From assembly GCF_019966595.1 (NCBI RefSeq), contig NZ_JAINFJ010000006.1, positions 1 through 62,500 of the forward strand: a stretch of 62,500 nt of DNA, given 5' to 3'. The translations under genes and the position numbers were made by a program. Below are positions 8,244-15,234 of the stretch, in pieces (the first letter of the stretch is position 1; every line of letters begins with the position of its first letter). The notes under the pieces were generated by a model. It made no database searches, was not told where the DNA came from, and saw only the letters and a program-made list of their open reading frames with translations. The DNA is from Oricola indica (GTDB taxonomy: Bacteria; Pseudomonadota; Alphaproteobacteria; Rhizobiales; Rhizobiaceae).

Positions 8244-8268
8244 AACGACCAGCGCCACGGAAAGTTCC
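8244..8268 (-). promoter_or_regulatory. EcfG (general stress sigma factor) promoter
   Basis: Minus-strand GGAAC, 17 bp, then GTT preceded by C matches the alphaproteobacterial EcfG consensus GGAAC-N16/17-cGTT. It ends 30 bp upstream of the start codon of the YciE-like stress gene, a plausible target. Confidence 0.8.
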
Positions 8269-8445
8269 TCTTGTCGATACGGCTTGCCTGTATCCTGTCG
8301 CCCGCCCGAGGCGCCGCACTGACCGTCAGATTATTGCGCCTGGTTGCGTTCGCAGTCCTTGCGCTTACGGCAGCCAAGCAGCGCTGATCCGAAGGGGCTA
8401 AACGACCCACATGGGGTGCAATACGGCCGACAACACACCCGGGTC

Positions 8446-8538
8446 CCCCTCCGGCCTTCGCGTTTTTTGTCCGCCGCTCCGGACACCCCACCACAATCGC
8501 CCGAACCCTTGGCGGAGATACATGGCATGGCGTTCAAC
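8446..8538 (+). repeat. Duplicated promoter/start segment, copy 1
   Basis: About 93 bp aligning with 11907-12000 at close to 87 percent by eye, including the run CCGGACACCCC, the TTGGCGGAGATACATGGC ribosome-site region and the first codons ATGGCGTTCAAC. Weaker similarity extends upstream to about 8411 (matching 11831 onward). Identity stops abruptly after the fourth codon. Confidence 0.7.
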
Positions 8539-8610
8539 CGAGCGCTTCTGCACCCTTCGGCGAAGACACTCGACGCCGGGCTATCTGAGCTCCATCGAGT
8601 TCGAGGATAA
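8527..8610 (+). pseudogene. Truncated start of a paralogue of the gene at 11989
   Basis: Starts with the same four codons (MAFN) and the same upstream region as the conserved hypothetical at 11989. It then diverges and stops after 27 codons. Read as the decapitated 5' end of a duplicated gene rather than a functional peptide. Confidence 0.5.
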
Positions 8611-8656
8611 AATCATGTTGGCCCAACCTCGTGTCCGAAAAACCGGCAGCGGGCCA

Positions 8657-8783
8657 TTCCGGCGACGGTGCTCGAAGTGCGACTGGCCGGCCGGCCAAAT
8701 CACTACGGACAGCTGGATATGCCCGAAAGGGGACGAGGTCAGTGATTTTGGGGGGAGGGATGGCCGCGTCTCGAATAGGGCCG
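8657..8783 (+). repeat. ~125-bp direct repeat, copy B
   Basis: Second copy of the repeat at 7550-7671, same orientation, about 1.1 kb away, differing mainly by an extra GGCC in the CTGGCCGGCC core and scattered substitutions. It is followed by about 75 bp of unassigned sequence before the serine hydrolase stop codon. Confidence 0.75.
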
Positions 8784-8857
8784 TGAACGGACATCATCGG
8801 ATGTATGGCAAAATGTCCGCTATGTGCCAGCATCAGCCATGGCTCGGATGTAGCAGC

Positions 8858-10030
8858 CTATCGAACCATCGCCGACGCAAGCTCGGCCAACGCTGACTCC
8901 AGCGCGGGCACTAGATCGTTTGTGTCGTCGACGATGCCGGCGTCCGTGTTGATCTGGAAGGCGACACTCACGCCAAAATCGGCGTAGTGGCGCAGGCTGG
9001 AGACGTAACCGGGAATCCAGCCGCCGTGCCCATAAACAGGGCCGTGCGGCGTCTTCGTGTAGATCGCCACGCCGGCCCCGTAGCGGATGCCGGGTGCATC
9101 GGGCGCAACAGGCACCCCGTCGAGCATACGCGTGAGATAGGGCGCATCGAGAGCCTCGCCGCCGAAAAGCGCATGCCCCCAACGCGCGAGGTCGCCCGAC
9201 GTCGTGGCGAACCCCCCTCCGGTCCACTCCACCGCCGGGTCCCAGACCAGCCACCCCGCCGCGTCCGCTGTCCGTCGGGGCAGGCCGAATGGATTGTCAG
9301 GCACGGTGTAGCCAACGGCGAGCCCCTCGATGTCTCGTCGATCGGAAGGGGTCGTGGCGTCCAGCCCCAGCGGATCGAGCAGCGTTTCGCGGACGACCGT
9401 GTAGTAGGGGCGTCCCGTTACCGCCTCGATCGCGAGGCCGAGCAGGATGTAGCCGGTGTCGGTGTAGGCCCAGCCCGCTCCGGCCGGAAAGAGGGCGGGT
9501 TGTGCTAGGACGAACGCCACCAGTTCGTCGGGTGCGAAGCTTGATTCGCCGGCTGCGATCCGCGCCGCCTGCGCGGCCTGAAACTCAGGCAGGTGCGGAT
9601 GGTCCGGCAGACCTGACTGGTGGCGAAGCAGGTGGCCGATGGTGATCGAATCTCCGTTGGGCAGCGTATCGAACCACGTTCGGTCGCCGAGATGTTCGGC
9701 GATCAGGTCGTCCCGTGAAAGCTGTCCGCCGTTCTCGAGTGCGAGCAACGTCGCCGCAACAAACATCTTGCCAATGCTTGCCGCCAACATTGGTGTCTCC
9801 GGCGTCATTGCCCTGTCTGCCTCGACATCGGCGAGCCCGGTCGACGCGACGACGACCTCCCCATCGGGCAGCGCGATGGCTGCAGTGGCACCGGGGAATT
9901 CGTAACGATCACGGAACTCGTCCAGTGTCTGCTTTAGCGACGCTGCGAGGTCCGCCCGGTCCTGGGCCGCAACCGGAGTTGCCACAGAAAGCCAGAAGCA
10001 CGCCGCGACTAGGGAGCGTCGGAACCACAT
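8858..10030 (-). CDS. Periplasmic serine hydrolase, class C beta-lactamase fold
   Basis: Secreted serine hydrolase of the beta-lactamase/DD-peptidase family (390 aa); natural substrate unknown. An N-terminal signal peptide (about residues 1-22, cleavage near VAAQ) is followed by the catalytic domain: SxxK as SIGK in LAASIGKMF, a second motif YTD in GWAYTDTGY where Tyr-x-Asn is usual, and a third motif HGG in YGHGGWIPGY. The ATG at 10030 is chosen because it opens the signal peptide. The start is 5 bp after the stop of the CPBP protease gene, so the two are co-transcribed with the tetR gene above them. A role in cell-envelope or toxin processing is conceivable but not shown. Confidence 0.88.
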   Translation of the reverse strand: MWFRRSLVAACFWLSVATPVAAQDRADLAASLKQTLDEFRDRYEFPGATAAIALPDGEVVVASTGLADVEADRAMTPETPMLAASIGKMFVAATLLALENGGQLSRDDLIAEHLGDRTWFDTLPNGDSITIGHLLRHQSGLPDHPHLPEFQAAQAARIAAGESSFAPDELVAFVLAQPALFPAGAGWAYTDTGYILLGLAIEAVTGRPYYTVVRETLLDPLGLDATTPSDRRDIEGLAVGYTVPDNPFGLPRRTADAAGWLVWDPAVEWTGGGFATTSGDLARWGHALFGGEALDAPYLTRMLDGVPVAPDAPGIRYGAGVAIYTKTPHGPVYGHGGWIPGYVSSLRHYADFGVSVAFQINTDAGIVDDTNDLVPALESALAELASAMVR

Positions 10031-10035
10031 CGCCG

Positions 10036-10893
10036 TCACGCTCCTGCCGAAAGGGATGCGGCGGGTGCGGCGGTCGGCATGATCTCCGTCGCCGCGCCTT
10101 CGCGCGAAAACAGGCTGTCGCGCTTCCACCAGATGACCGCTGCCGCGACTGCGGCTAGAATCCATGTGTCCCACGGTTGCGCGTCAGGCCAGAACGGGTT
10201 GATCAACTGCCAGTGGAACAGCATCGGCAGCAGCAGGCTTCCCCGTGCGCTGTTGAAGATGGGGGTGACCAGGATGGCGAGCGTCACGTTGCCGATGAAG
10301 AACGGCAGGAAATTCCAGTCGGTGAAAACCATGTTGGCGAGGAAGAAGGCTGGCAGGTGCCAGACCCCCCAGGTCGCGCCGATCAGCGCCCCCGCCCAGA
10401 TAGGGGCCATGTGCCGCTGTAGGATCGGCTGCGCCACGCCGCGCCAGCCGAACTCCTCCATCGGTCCCAGGAACAGCATCATCCCAAGGAAGGCGAACGC
10501 TGGGCCGAGCCCGCCCGGTGGCAGAGGCGAGAGCAGCGGGCCGCCCTTCAGAGCCGACCCGGCCATATAAACCAGCGGAATGCCCACCAGGATGAACAAC
10601 CACCACACCGGCGCGCATCGCCAGAGCAGAAGTCGTCCCAGGAAGGCACGCAGTCCGCTCGATCCTGCGTAGGCGAGAACCACAATTACCCCGGCAATGC
10701 CTGGCGCCCAGGTTGCGAGAAAATAGAGCGGATGGCTGCCGCTGATCTCGCCGAACAGCGCCGTCACGGTGTCTGGGATCAGGATGTAGCTGCCGATGAT
10801 GCTCCAGGCGATCGCGAAGGTGATCACGAACTGGGCCACCAGCGCAGATGAGGGGATGATGTGGACTGAAGTCCGTTTGCTTGGGGATTGCAT
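10036..10893 (-). CDS. CPBP-family intramembrane metalloprotease
   Basis: Integral membrane protein (285 aa) of the CPBP/Abi (type II CAAX-like) family. About eight hydrophobic segments are visible. Motif 1 is MEEFGWRG, giving the EExxxR glutamates, and motif 2 is WGVWHLPAFF, carrying the conserved His. Further polar residues lie in the last helices, where a second His or Asn is expected. The gene lies between tetR (74 bp upstream) and the serine hydrolase (5 bp downstream), all minus strand. Bacterial relatives act in peptide processing or self-immunity; this one has no known partner here beyond the hydrolase. Confidence 0.85.
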   Translation of the reverse strand: MQSPSKRTSVHIIPSSALVAQFVITFAIAWSIIGSYILIPDTVTALFGEISGSHPLYFLATWAPGIAGVIVVLAYAGSSGLRAFLGRLLLWRCAPVWWLFILVGIPLVYMAGSALKGGPLLSPLPPGGLGPAFAFLGMMLFLGPMEEFGWRGVAQPILQRHMAPIWAGALIGATWGVWHLPAFFLANMVFTDWNFLPFFIGNVTLAILVTPIFNSARGSLLLPMLFHWQLINPFWPDAQPWDTWILAAVAAAVIWWKRDSLFSREGAATEIMPTAAPAASLSAGA

Positions 10894-10967
10894 GGTCTTG
10901 GCTCCTGGAATTGGTTTGAATGGCGTTGCGGGTGCACGCGGCTAGCCGCCGCCGGTGGGCGCGGTCA

Positions 10968-11606
10968 CTAGTCATCCGGGAGTTCCGACCCGGGATTCAT
11001 GAAGCTGAAGCTGCCGGCTTCGGCGCCCAGTGAGCGTTCGACGATCGTCTGGGTCGCACTGCGCCGAGCGCGGATTTCGCCCTCGCTGAAGCGGAACAGC
11101 CCGCCGTCAGTCAGGAACTGCGCCCCGGTCAGCAGGAACTGGACCGTCTCCAACGGGCGATCTACACTGAACGCGCCTTCGCTGTTTCCCTGCTCCACGA
11201 TCGTCGCGAACATCGGCGAAAGCTTCAGCACGGTCTCGATGTTGGTGATCTCGTGCAGCTCTCGATTCTCGGGCAGGTGCATCATCTCGGCGAGGTCGCG
11301 GGTGCTGTCGTCGCCAACATGGCTGTCCGCCAACAGCATCTCCATCTTTGCCATGGCGGTCAGCGAGGGGTTGTCCGCAATTGCTTGCGCCTGCTCCAAG
11401 ATCAGGCCCAGCGCGCGGTCTACGATCGCACCCAGGATCTCCTGCTTCGACTTGAAGTAATGGTAGAAGGTGCCCTTGGCGACGCCGATTTCACGGATGA
11501 TCGTCTCCACCGGGCAGTTGCTGTAGCCGAGTTCCTTGAACAGCCGCTCAGCCGTCTCGATGATTTCCAACCGCCGCTCCTCCGGTGGCTTTGTGATGCG
11601 CGCCAT
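10968..11606 (-). CDS. TetR-family transcriptional regulator
   Basis: DNA-binding repressor of 212 residues with the canonical N-terminal helix-turn-helix: ETAERLFKELGYSNCPVETI, then IGVAKGTFYHYFKSKQEIL (about residues 17-60). The C-terminal ligand domain is divergent. An AGGAGA ribosome site precedes the ATG. A perfect 21-bp palindrome 26-46 bp upstream of the start (11632-11652) is its likely operator, so it probably represses itself and the CPBP-serine hydrolase genes downstream. The inducer is unknown. Confidence 0.9.
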   Translation of the reverse strand: MARITKPPEERRLEIIETAERLFKELGYSNCPVETIIREIGVAKGTFYHYFKSKQEILGAIVDRALGLILEQAQAIADNPSLTAMAKMEMLLADSHVGDDSTRDLAEMMHLPENRELHEITNIETVLKLSPMFATIVEQGNSEGAFSVDRPLETVQFLLTGAQFLTDGGLFRFSEGEIRARRSATQTIVERSLGAEAGSFSFMNPGSELPDD

Positions 11607-11631
11607 GGTGTCTCCTTCTGCAGAGATTCAT

Positions 11632-11652
11632 ACTGACCGACGGTCGGTCAGT
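11632..11652. promoter_or_regulatory. Perfect palindromic TetR operator
   Basis: Ten-base arms ACTGACCGAC and GTCGGTCAGT surround a central G with no mismatch. The GACCGACNGTCGGTC core is typical of TetR operators, and it sits 26 bp upstream of the tetR start codon. Confidence 0.85.
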
Positions 11653-11988
11653 CAAGTGCCCGATAGGGTTTGCCAGAGCGGCGCTGTTTTTGTGCGCAAT
11701 TCGAAGGATCAGCCAAGGCAAGGAGTGATATGTTCTGAAACTGGTGATGCCAGGCCCATTTTCAGGCTGCGGATGTCCGCTTCGGGTCAGAAGCGGCCGT
11801 TTTCGCGGCCGGCGCCGGAGAATCCGCTTTGGGGCGCAACATCGCTGACAGCACAGCCGAGTCCCGCGGCCCTTCACTCAAACCCCTTTTTTGCCACCCG
11901 CATTTGCCCCTCCGGCCTTGGCTTTTTTCATCCACCGCCCCGGACACCCCGCCACAATAAGTCCGAACCTTTGGCGGAGATACATGGC
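11653..11988. other. Intergenic stretch with short palindromes and a duplicated promoter
   Basis: No gene is supported. It holds GCGGATGTCCGC (11769-11780), two CGGCCG boxes six bases apart (about 11795-11811) and the upstream part of the duplicated segment 11907-12000. The palindromic part resembles dispersed intergenic elements of alphaproteobacteria, but copy number cannot be judged from one window. Confidence 0.4.
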
Positions 11989-12000
11989 ATGGCGTTCAAC
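11907..12000 (+). repeat. Duplicated promoter/start segment, copy 2
   Basis: Counterpart of 8446-8538. It carries the ribosome site (GGCGGAG) and first codons of the intact gene at 11989. Upstream similarity continues to about 11831, interrupted by about 40 extra bases. Confidence 0.7.
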
Positions 12001-12696
12001 TGGGCGCGCGCGATCGAGAAGAACCGTGACGATCTGATCAGTGTCGTCACGACGCTCTTCGTCATGGCGGGCATCCGCACGGGGAAAACGGTCACCGTGT
12101 TGCCGCGGTTCATGCATCGGCGCATCCTCAGCCTGTTGCGCCCGGCGGAATATGCCGCGCGGCGGCTGATCCTCATGGCGGCCTGCAAACTGGCGGTGAT
12201 TTCCACTCCACCCGCCACTGCGTCGAGGGGAAGCCGGCAAGCGGGTCGCGAAGCCGGAGGGAGCGAGACGGGAGGCAAGCCTGCCGATCCCGCGCAAGAC
12301 GATGCCATTCCGGCCTTTTCGCTGTTCGACCCGTTCAAGCGTCCCGCCTATCCGTGGATCGAGCCCGAGGATCTCGTCACCACCTCCGTCGATGACGCCG
12401 GGGACGGGCCGCCGCCCGGCGAGCCGGTTGGCGCGGGCTGCCTCTGCCGCCGGATCAGGGCGCTGGAGGGGGCGTTGCAGGACCTGGAGGGCGCGGCGCT
12501 GCGGCTTGCCCGCTGGCGCGCGCGGCGATACCGCGATCCCGCATCGTCCGCGACGATGAGCCGGGCTCGCCCCCGACGCTGGAGCGTCCTGCGGACGGGC
12601 CGTCCGCCCGGCTGGAAACGCAGGCCGAAGACGCAAGTCGAGGCGGTGCTGCACGAGTGTCATTCCCTCGCGCGCGAGGCGTGGAACACGTCATGA
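11989..12696 (+). CDS. Conserved alphaproteobacterial hypothetical protein
   Basis: Unrecognised function, 235 residues. The N-terminal helical part (MAFNWARAIEKNRDDLISVV) leads to LLRPAEYAARRLILMAA, a low-complexity Gly/Ser/Arg and Pro-rich middle, a short CLCRRIRALEGALQDLEGAA helix and a basic C-terminus WKRRPKTQVEAVLHECHSLA. From memory this belongs to a family common in Hyphomicrobiales and Sphingomonadales without known role. The second ATG of ATGGCATGG is used because GGCGGAG is well spaced to it. A truncated duplicate of its start lies at 8527. Confidence 0.7.
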   Translation: MAFNWARAIEKNRDDLISVVTTLFVMAGIRTGKTVTVLPRFMHRRILSLLRPAEYAARRLILMAACKLAVISTPPATASRGSRQAGREAGGSETGGKPADPAQDDAIPAFSLFDPFKRPAYPWIEPEDLVTTSVDDAGDGPPPGEPVGAGCLCRRIRALEGALQDLEGAALRLARWRARRYRDPASSATMSRARPRRWSVLRTGRPPGWKRRPKTQVEAVLHECHSLAREAWNTS

Positions 12697-12792
12697 TATC
12701 CCGCGCATGGTTTTCGGTTTGCCCGAACGCCCGCCCGGGACCGGTGCGCGGCGACGGCGGCGCTTGCCCGGAGATCCGCGACCGGCTTTGCG

Positions 12793-13635
12793 TTATCCGC
12801 CGCGCTGCCGCGCCAGAAACGCCAGCCGCTCGAAGAGATGCACGTCCTGCTCGTTCTTCAGCAGCGCGCCATGCAGCTTGGGCAGCGCGTTCTTTGCGTT
12901 GCCGTGCAGGGTTTCCGGCTCGACATCGTCGGCGACGAGCAGGCGGATCCAGTCGAGCACTTCCGAGGTCGATGGCTTCTTCTTCAGCCCGGCGACCTCG
13001 CGGATTTCGTAGAACTGGGTCAGCGCGGCGTTGACGAGGGTCTGCTTGATGCCCGGATAATGCACGTCGACGATCGCCTGCAGCGTCTGCATGTCCGGAA
13101 ACTTGATGTAGTGGAAGAAACACCGGCGCAGGAAGGCGTCGGGCAGTTCTTTCTCGTTGTTGGAGGTGATGATGACGATGGGGCGGTGCTCGGCGCGGAT
13201 CGTCTCGCCGGTCTCGTAGACGAAGAACTCCATGCGGTCGAGTTCCTGCAGGAGATCGTTCGGAAACTCGATGTCGGCCTTGTCGATCTCGTCGATCAGC
13301 AGCACGGTCTTGCGGTCGGCGGTAAATGACTCCCAGAGCTTTCCGCGCTTGATGTAGTTGGAGATGTCCTCGAAACGCGGGTCGCCGAGCTGCGAATCGC
13401 GCAGGCGCGACACGGCGTCATATTCGTAAAGGCCCTGCTGGGCTTTCGTGGTCGACTTGACGTGCCATTCGATCAGGTCGAGGCCGAGCGCGGAAGCGAC
13501 CTGCCTGGCGAGTTCGGTCTTGCCGGTGCCGGGTTCGCCCTTCACGAGCAGCGGCCTTTCGAGCCGGATCGCGGCATTGACGGCGACCGTCAGGTCCTTT
13601 TCGGCGACATAGGCTTCGGTGCCTTCGAACTGCAT
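12793..13635 (-). CDS. MoxR-family AAA+ ATPase
   Basis: Cytoplasmic AAA+ ATPase (280 aa) of the MoxR type, which with VWA proteins helps assemble or activate protein complexes. Walker A is GEPGTGKTEL (about residue 35), Walker B is VLLIDEIDKAD, sensor 1 is IVIITSNNEKELPDAF, and an arginine-finger segment FLRRCFFHYI follows. The ATG at 13635 (MQFEGTEAY) is preferred to a GTG seven codons upstream, since relatives begin there and GAGGAT precedes it. Its usual VWA partner is at 850-2034 on the same strand, separated by unrelated genes. Confidence 0.92.
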   Translation of the reverse strand: MQFEGTEAYVAEKDLTVAVNAAIRLERPLLVKGEPGTGKTELARQVASALGLDLIEWHVKSTTKAQQGLYEYDAVSRLRDSQLGDPRFEDISNYIKRGKLWESFTADRKTVLLIDEIDKADIEFPNDLLQELDRMEFFVYETGETIRAEHRPIVIITSNNEKELPDAFLRRCFFHYIKFPDMQTLQAIVDVHYPGIKQTLVNAALTQFYEIREVAGLKKKPSTSEVLDWIRLLVADDVEPETLHGNAKNALPKLHGALLKNEQDVHLFERLAFLARQRGG

Positions 13636-13860
13636 GCGGATATCCTCGGTTGTCACCGACCGTCATATGCATCGTGGCGTCGGCGGGCAAGCGCTGCGCC
13701 GGAGACCGGTCTGTGCAAAATCGCACAGTCTGGATCGGGCCGCTTTGCTAGACCGGGCTTGCCGGGGGCGGGGGCGCACCCACCTTCGGTGGCGGGAGGT
13801 CTCGCGGCCGTTCTTGTTGCCCCACGAACCAAGCGGGGCCTCCCATTAGATTTTGGAAAA

Positions 13861-14742
13861 TCAGCGCGTCGGAACCGGCGTTTCGCCCCGGTAATCGTAG
13901 AAGCCGCGCCCGGTCTTGCGGCCGAGCCAGCCGGCTTCGACATATTTCACCAGAAGCGGACAAGGCCGGTATTTGGAATCCGACAGCCCGTCATGCAGCA
14001 CCTGCATGATGGACAGGCAGGTGTCGAGGCCGATGAAATCGGCAAGCTCCAGCGGACCCATCGGGTGGTTGGCGCCGAGCTTCATCGCCGTGTCGATCGC
14101 TTCCACCGAGCCGACACCCTCGTAAAGCGTGTAGATCGCCTCGTTGATCATCGGCAGAAGAATGCGGTTGACGATGAAGGCCGGGAAATCCTCCGAAACG
14201 GTCGTCGTCTTGCCGAGCGTCGCCACATAGGCTTTCGAGGCCTCGTAGGTCACGTCTTCGGTGGCGATGCCGCGCACCAGTTCGACCAGCTTCATGCGCG
14301 GGACCGGGTTCATGAAATGGATGCCCATGAACCGTTCCGGCCGGTCGGTGGAGGCCGCGAGCCGGGTGATCGAGATCGAGGAGGTGTTGGAAGCCAGCAT
14401 GGCCTCGGGCTTGAGCACCGGGCAGAGCTTCGAGAAGATCTCGCGCTTGACCGCCTCCTTCTCGCTCGCCGCTTCGATGACGAGGTCGCAATCGGCGAGG
14501 TCTTCGAGTTTCCCGACGGGCATGATCCGCGCGGCGGCGGCATCGGCGTCGGCCTTGTCCAGCTTGCCGGTGTCGACCATCCGGTCCATCGCCTCGACGA
14601 TCTTCGCCTTGCCGGCTTCGGCGTTTTCGAGCGAGATGTCGTTGAGTTTCACATCATAACCGGCCGTCGCGCTGACCTGCGCGATGCCGCAGCCCATCTG
14701 GCCGGCGCCGATGACGCCTATCGTCTTGATATTTCCCGTCAT
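13861..14742 (-). CDS. 3-hydroxybutyryl-CoA dehydrogenase
   Basis: NAD-dependent oxidoreductase converting 3-hydroxybutyryl-CoA to acetoacetyl-CoA in short-chain fatty acid and polyhydroxybutyrate metabolism (293 aa). It shows the Rossmann motif GVIGAGQMGCGIAQ at the N-terminus, LVIEAASEKEAVK, the catalytic His in GIHFMNPVPRMKLVE, the SEDFPAFIVNRIL segment and the C-terminal GLDTCLSIMQ/GRGFYDY domain. In many Hyphomicrobiales a gene of this kind follows etfBA; here etfBA is 45 kb away, so the two are not in one operon in this genome. Confidence 0.92.
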   Translation of the reverse strand: MTGNIKTIGVIGAGQMGCGIAQVSATAGYDVKLNDISLENAEAGKAKIVEAMDRMVDTGKLDKADADAAAARIMPVGKLEDLADCDLVIEAASEKEAVKREIFSKLCPVLKPEAMLASNTSSISITRLAASTDRPERFMGIHFMNPVPRMKLVELVRGIATEDVTYEASKAYVATLGKTTTVSEDFPAFIVNRILLPMINEAIYTLYEGVGSVEAIDTAMKLGANHPMGPLELADFIGLDTCLSIMQVLHDGLSDSKYRPCPLLVKYVEAGWLGRKTGRGFYDYRGETPVPTR

Positions 14743-14832
14743 TTTCTTGTCTCGCAGAGTTGTCGCCGCTGTTTTTCCGTATTCTGCGATTGCTGCGCTG
14801 CAATGTAAACAAGGAATGTTGCGGTGCGATAC

Positions 14833-15228
14833 CTAGCGAGACTGGTCGAACCCGAGTTCCCGACGCAGCTTGCGGGTAAGCTTTTCGGCGACGATGCGAT
14901 GGCTTTCGCGCAGGTAATCCTTGAGCGCATCGTCATCCATCGAGTCGTCGGACACGCGCTGGATCCAGGTCATCCCGCGCGACGCCAGATAGGGCGCCGG
15001 TCGCAGCCCCGGCTGTTCGCGGAGTATGTCGAAGGCGAACTCGCTCACCTTGAAGGTGACCGCCAGATCGTCGCCCGCGCTCCAGCCGGCGATGGCGAAG
15101 ACCTTGCCACCAACCTTCCAGACATGCGCGTCGCCCCACTGCACGACATGGGTCGTGGCCGGAAGGCTGGCGCAGAATGTGTTGTAGGCGTCGAGGTCCA
15201 TCCGGGAGACGCTAGACGATGGCGGCAT
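14833..15228 (-). CDS. MmcQ/YjbR-family protein
   Basis: Small cytoplasmic protein of 131 residues with the YjbR fold (CyaY-like), sometimes described as DNA-binding. Family features are LPATTHVVQWGDAHVWKVGGKVFA, LAVTFKVSE and the ILREQPGLRPAPYLA loop followed by WIQR. The start at 15228 lies 6 bp after the stop of the L,D-transpeptidase gene; an internal ATG at 15201 (MDLDAYNTF) fits homologues equally well. Function in the cell is not established. Confidence 0.85.
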   Translation of the reverse strand: MPPSSSVSRMDLDAYNTFCASLPATTHVVQWGDAHVWKVGGKVFAIAGWSAGDDLAVTFKVSEFAFDILREQPGLRPAPYLASRGMTWIQRVSDDSMDDDALKDYLRESHRIVAEKLTRKLRRELGFDQSR

Positions 15229-15234
15229 GCAAGC

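Larger units (their letters stand above)
8259..8857. other. Repeat-rich stretch without an intact gene
   Basis: Between the YciE-like gene and the serine hydrolase stop codon no convincing gene was found. The stretch holds the upstream half of the EcfG promoter, a copy of the promoter and start of the gene at 11989 (8446-8538) with its truncated reading frame, and direct-repeat copy B (8657-8783). Confidence 0.6.

Noticed and set aside
8690-8710. A 17-base match between repeat copy B and the SAM-II core (GTGATTTGGCCGGCCGG on the minus strand)
   Set aside because: The rest of the aptamer (TGCAGCCACG and the A-rich pseudoknot strand) is missing and copy A lacks part of the match, so a second riboswitch is not supported; chance or shared GGCCGG content is enough.
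8534-8833. A 99-codon minus-strand frame in the repeat-rich gap
   Set aside because: It runs through repeat copy B and the truncated duplicate, with no ribosome site or family resemblance.
13636-13860. Minus-strand frames between the MoxR and 3-hydroxybutyryl-CoA dehydrogenase genes
   Set aside because: They extend into the neighbouring genes in the wrong frame and have no start signal; the gap is treated as non-coding.
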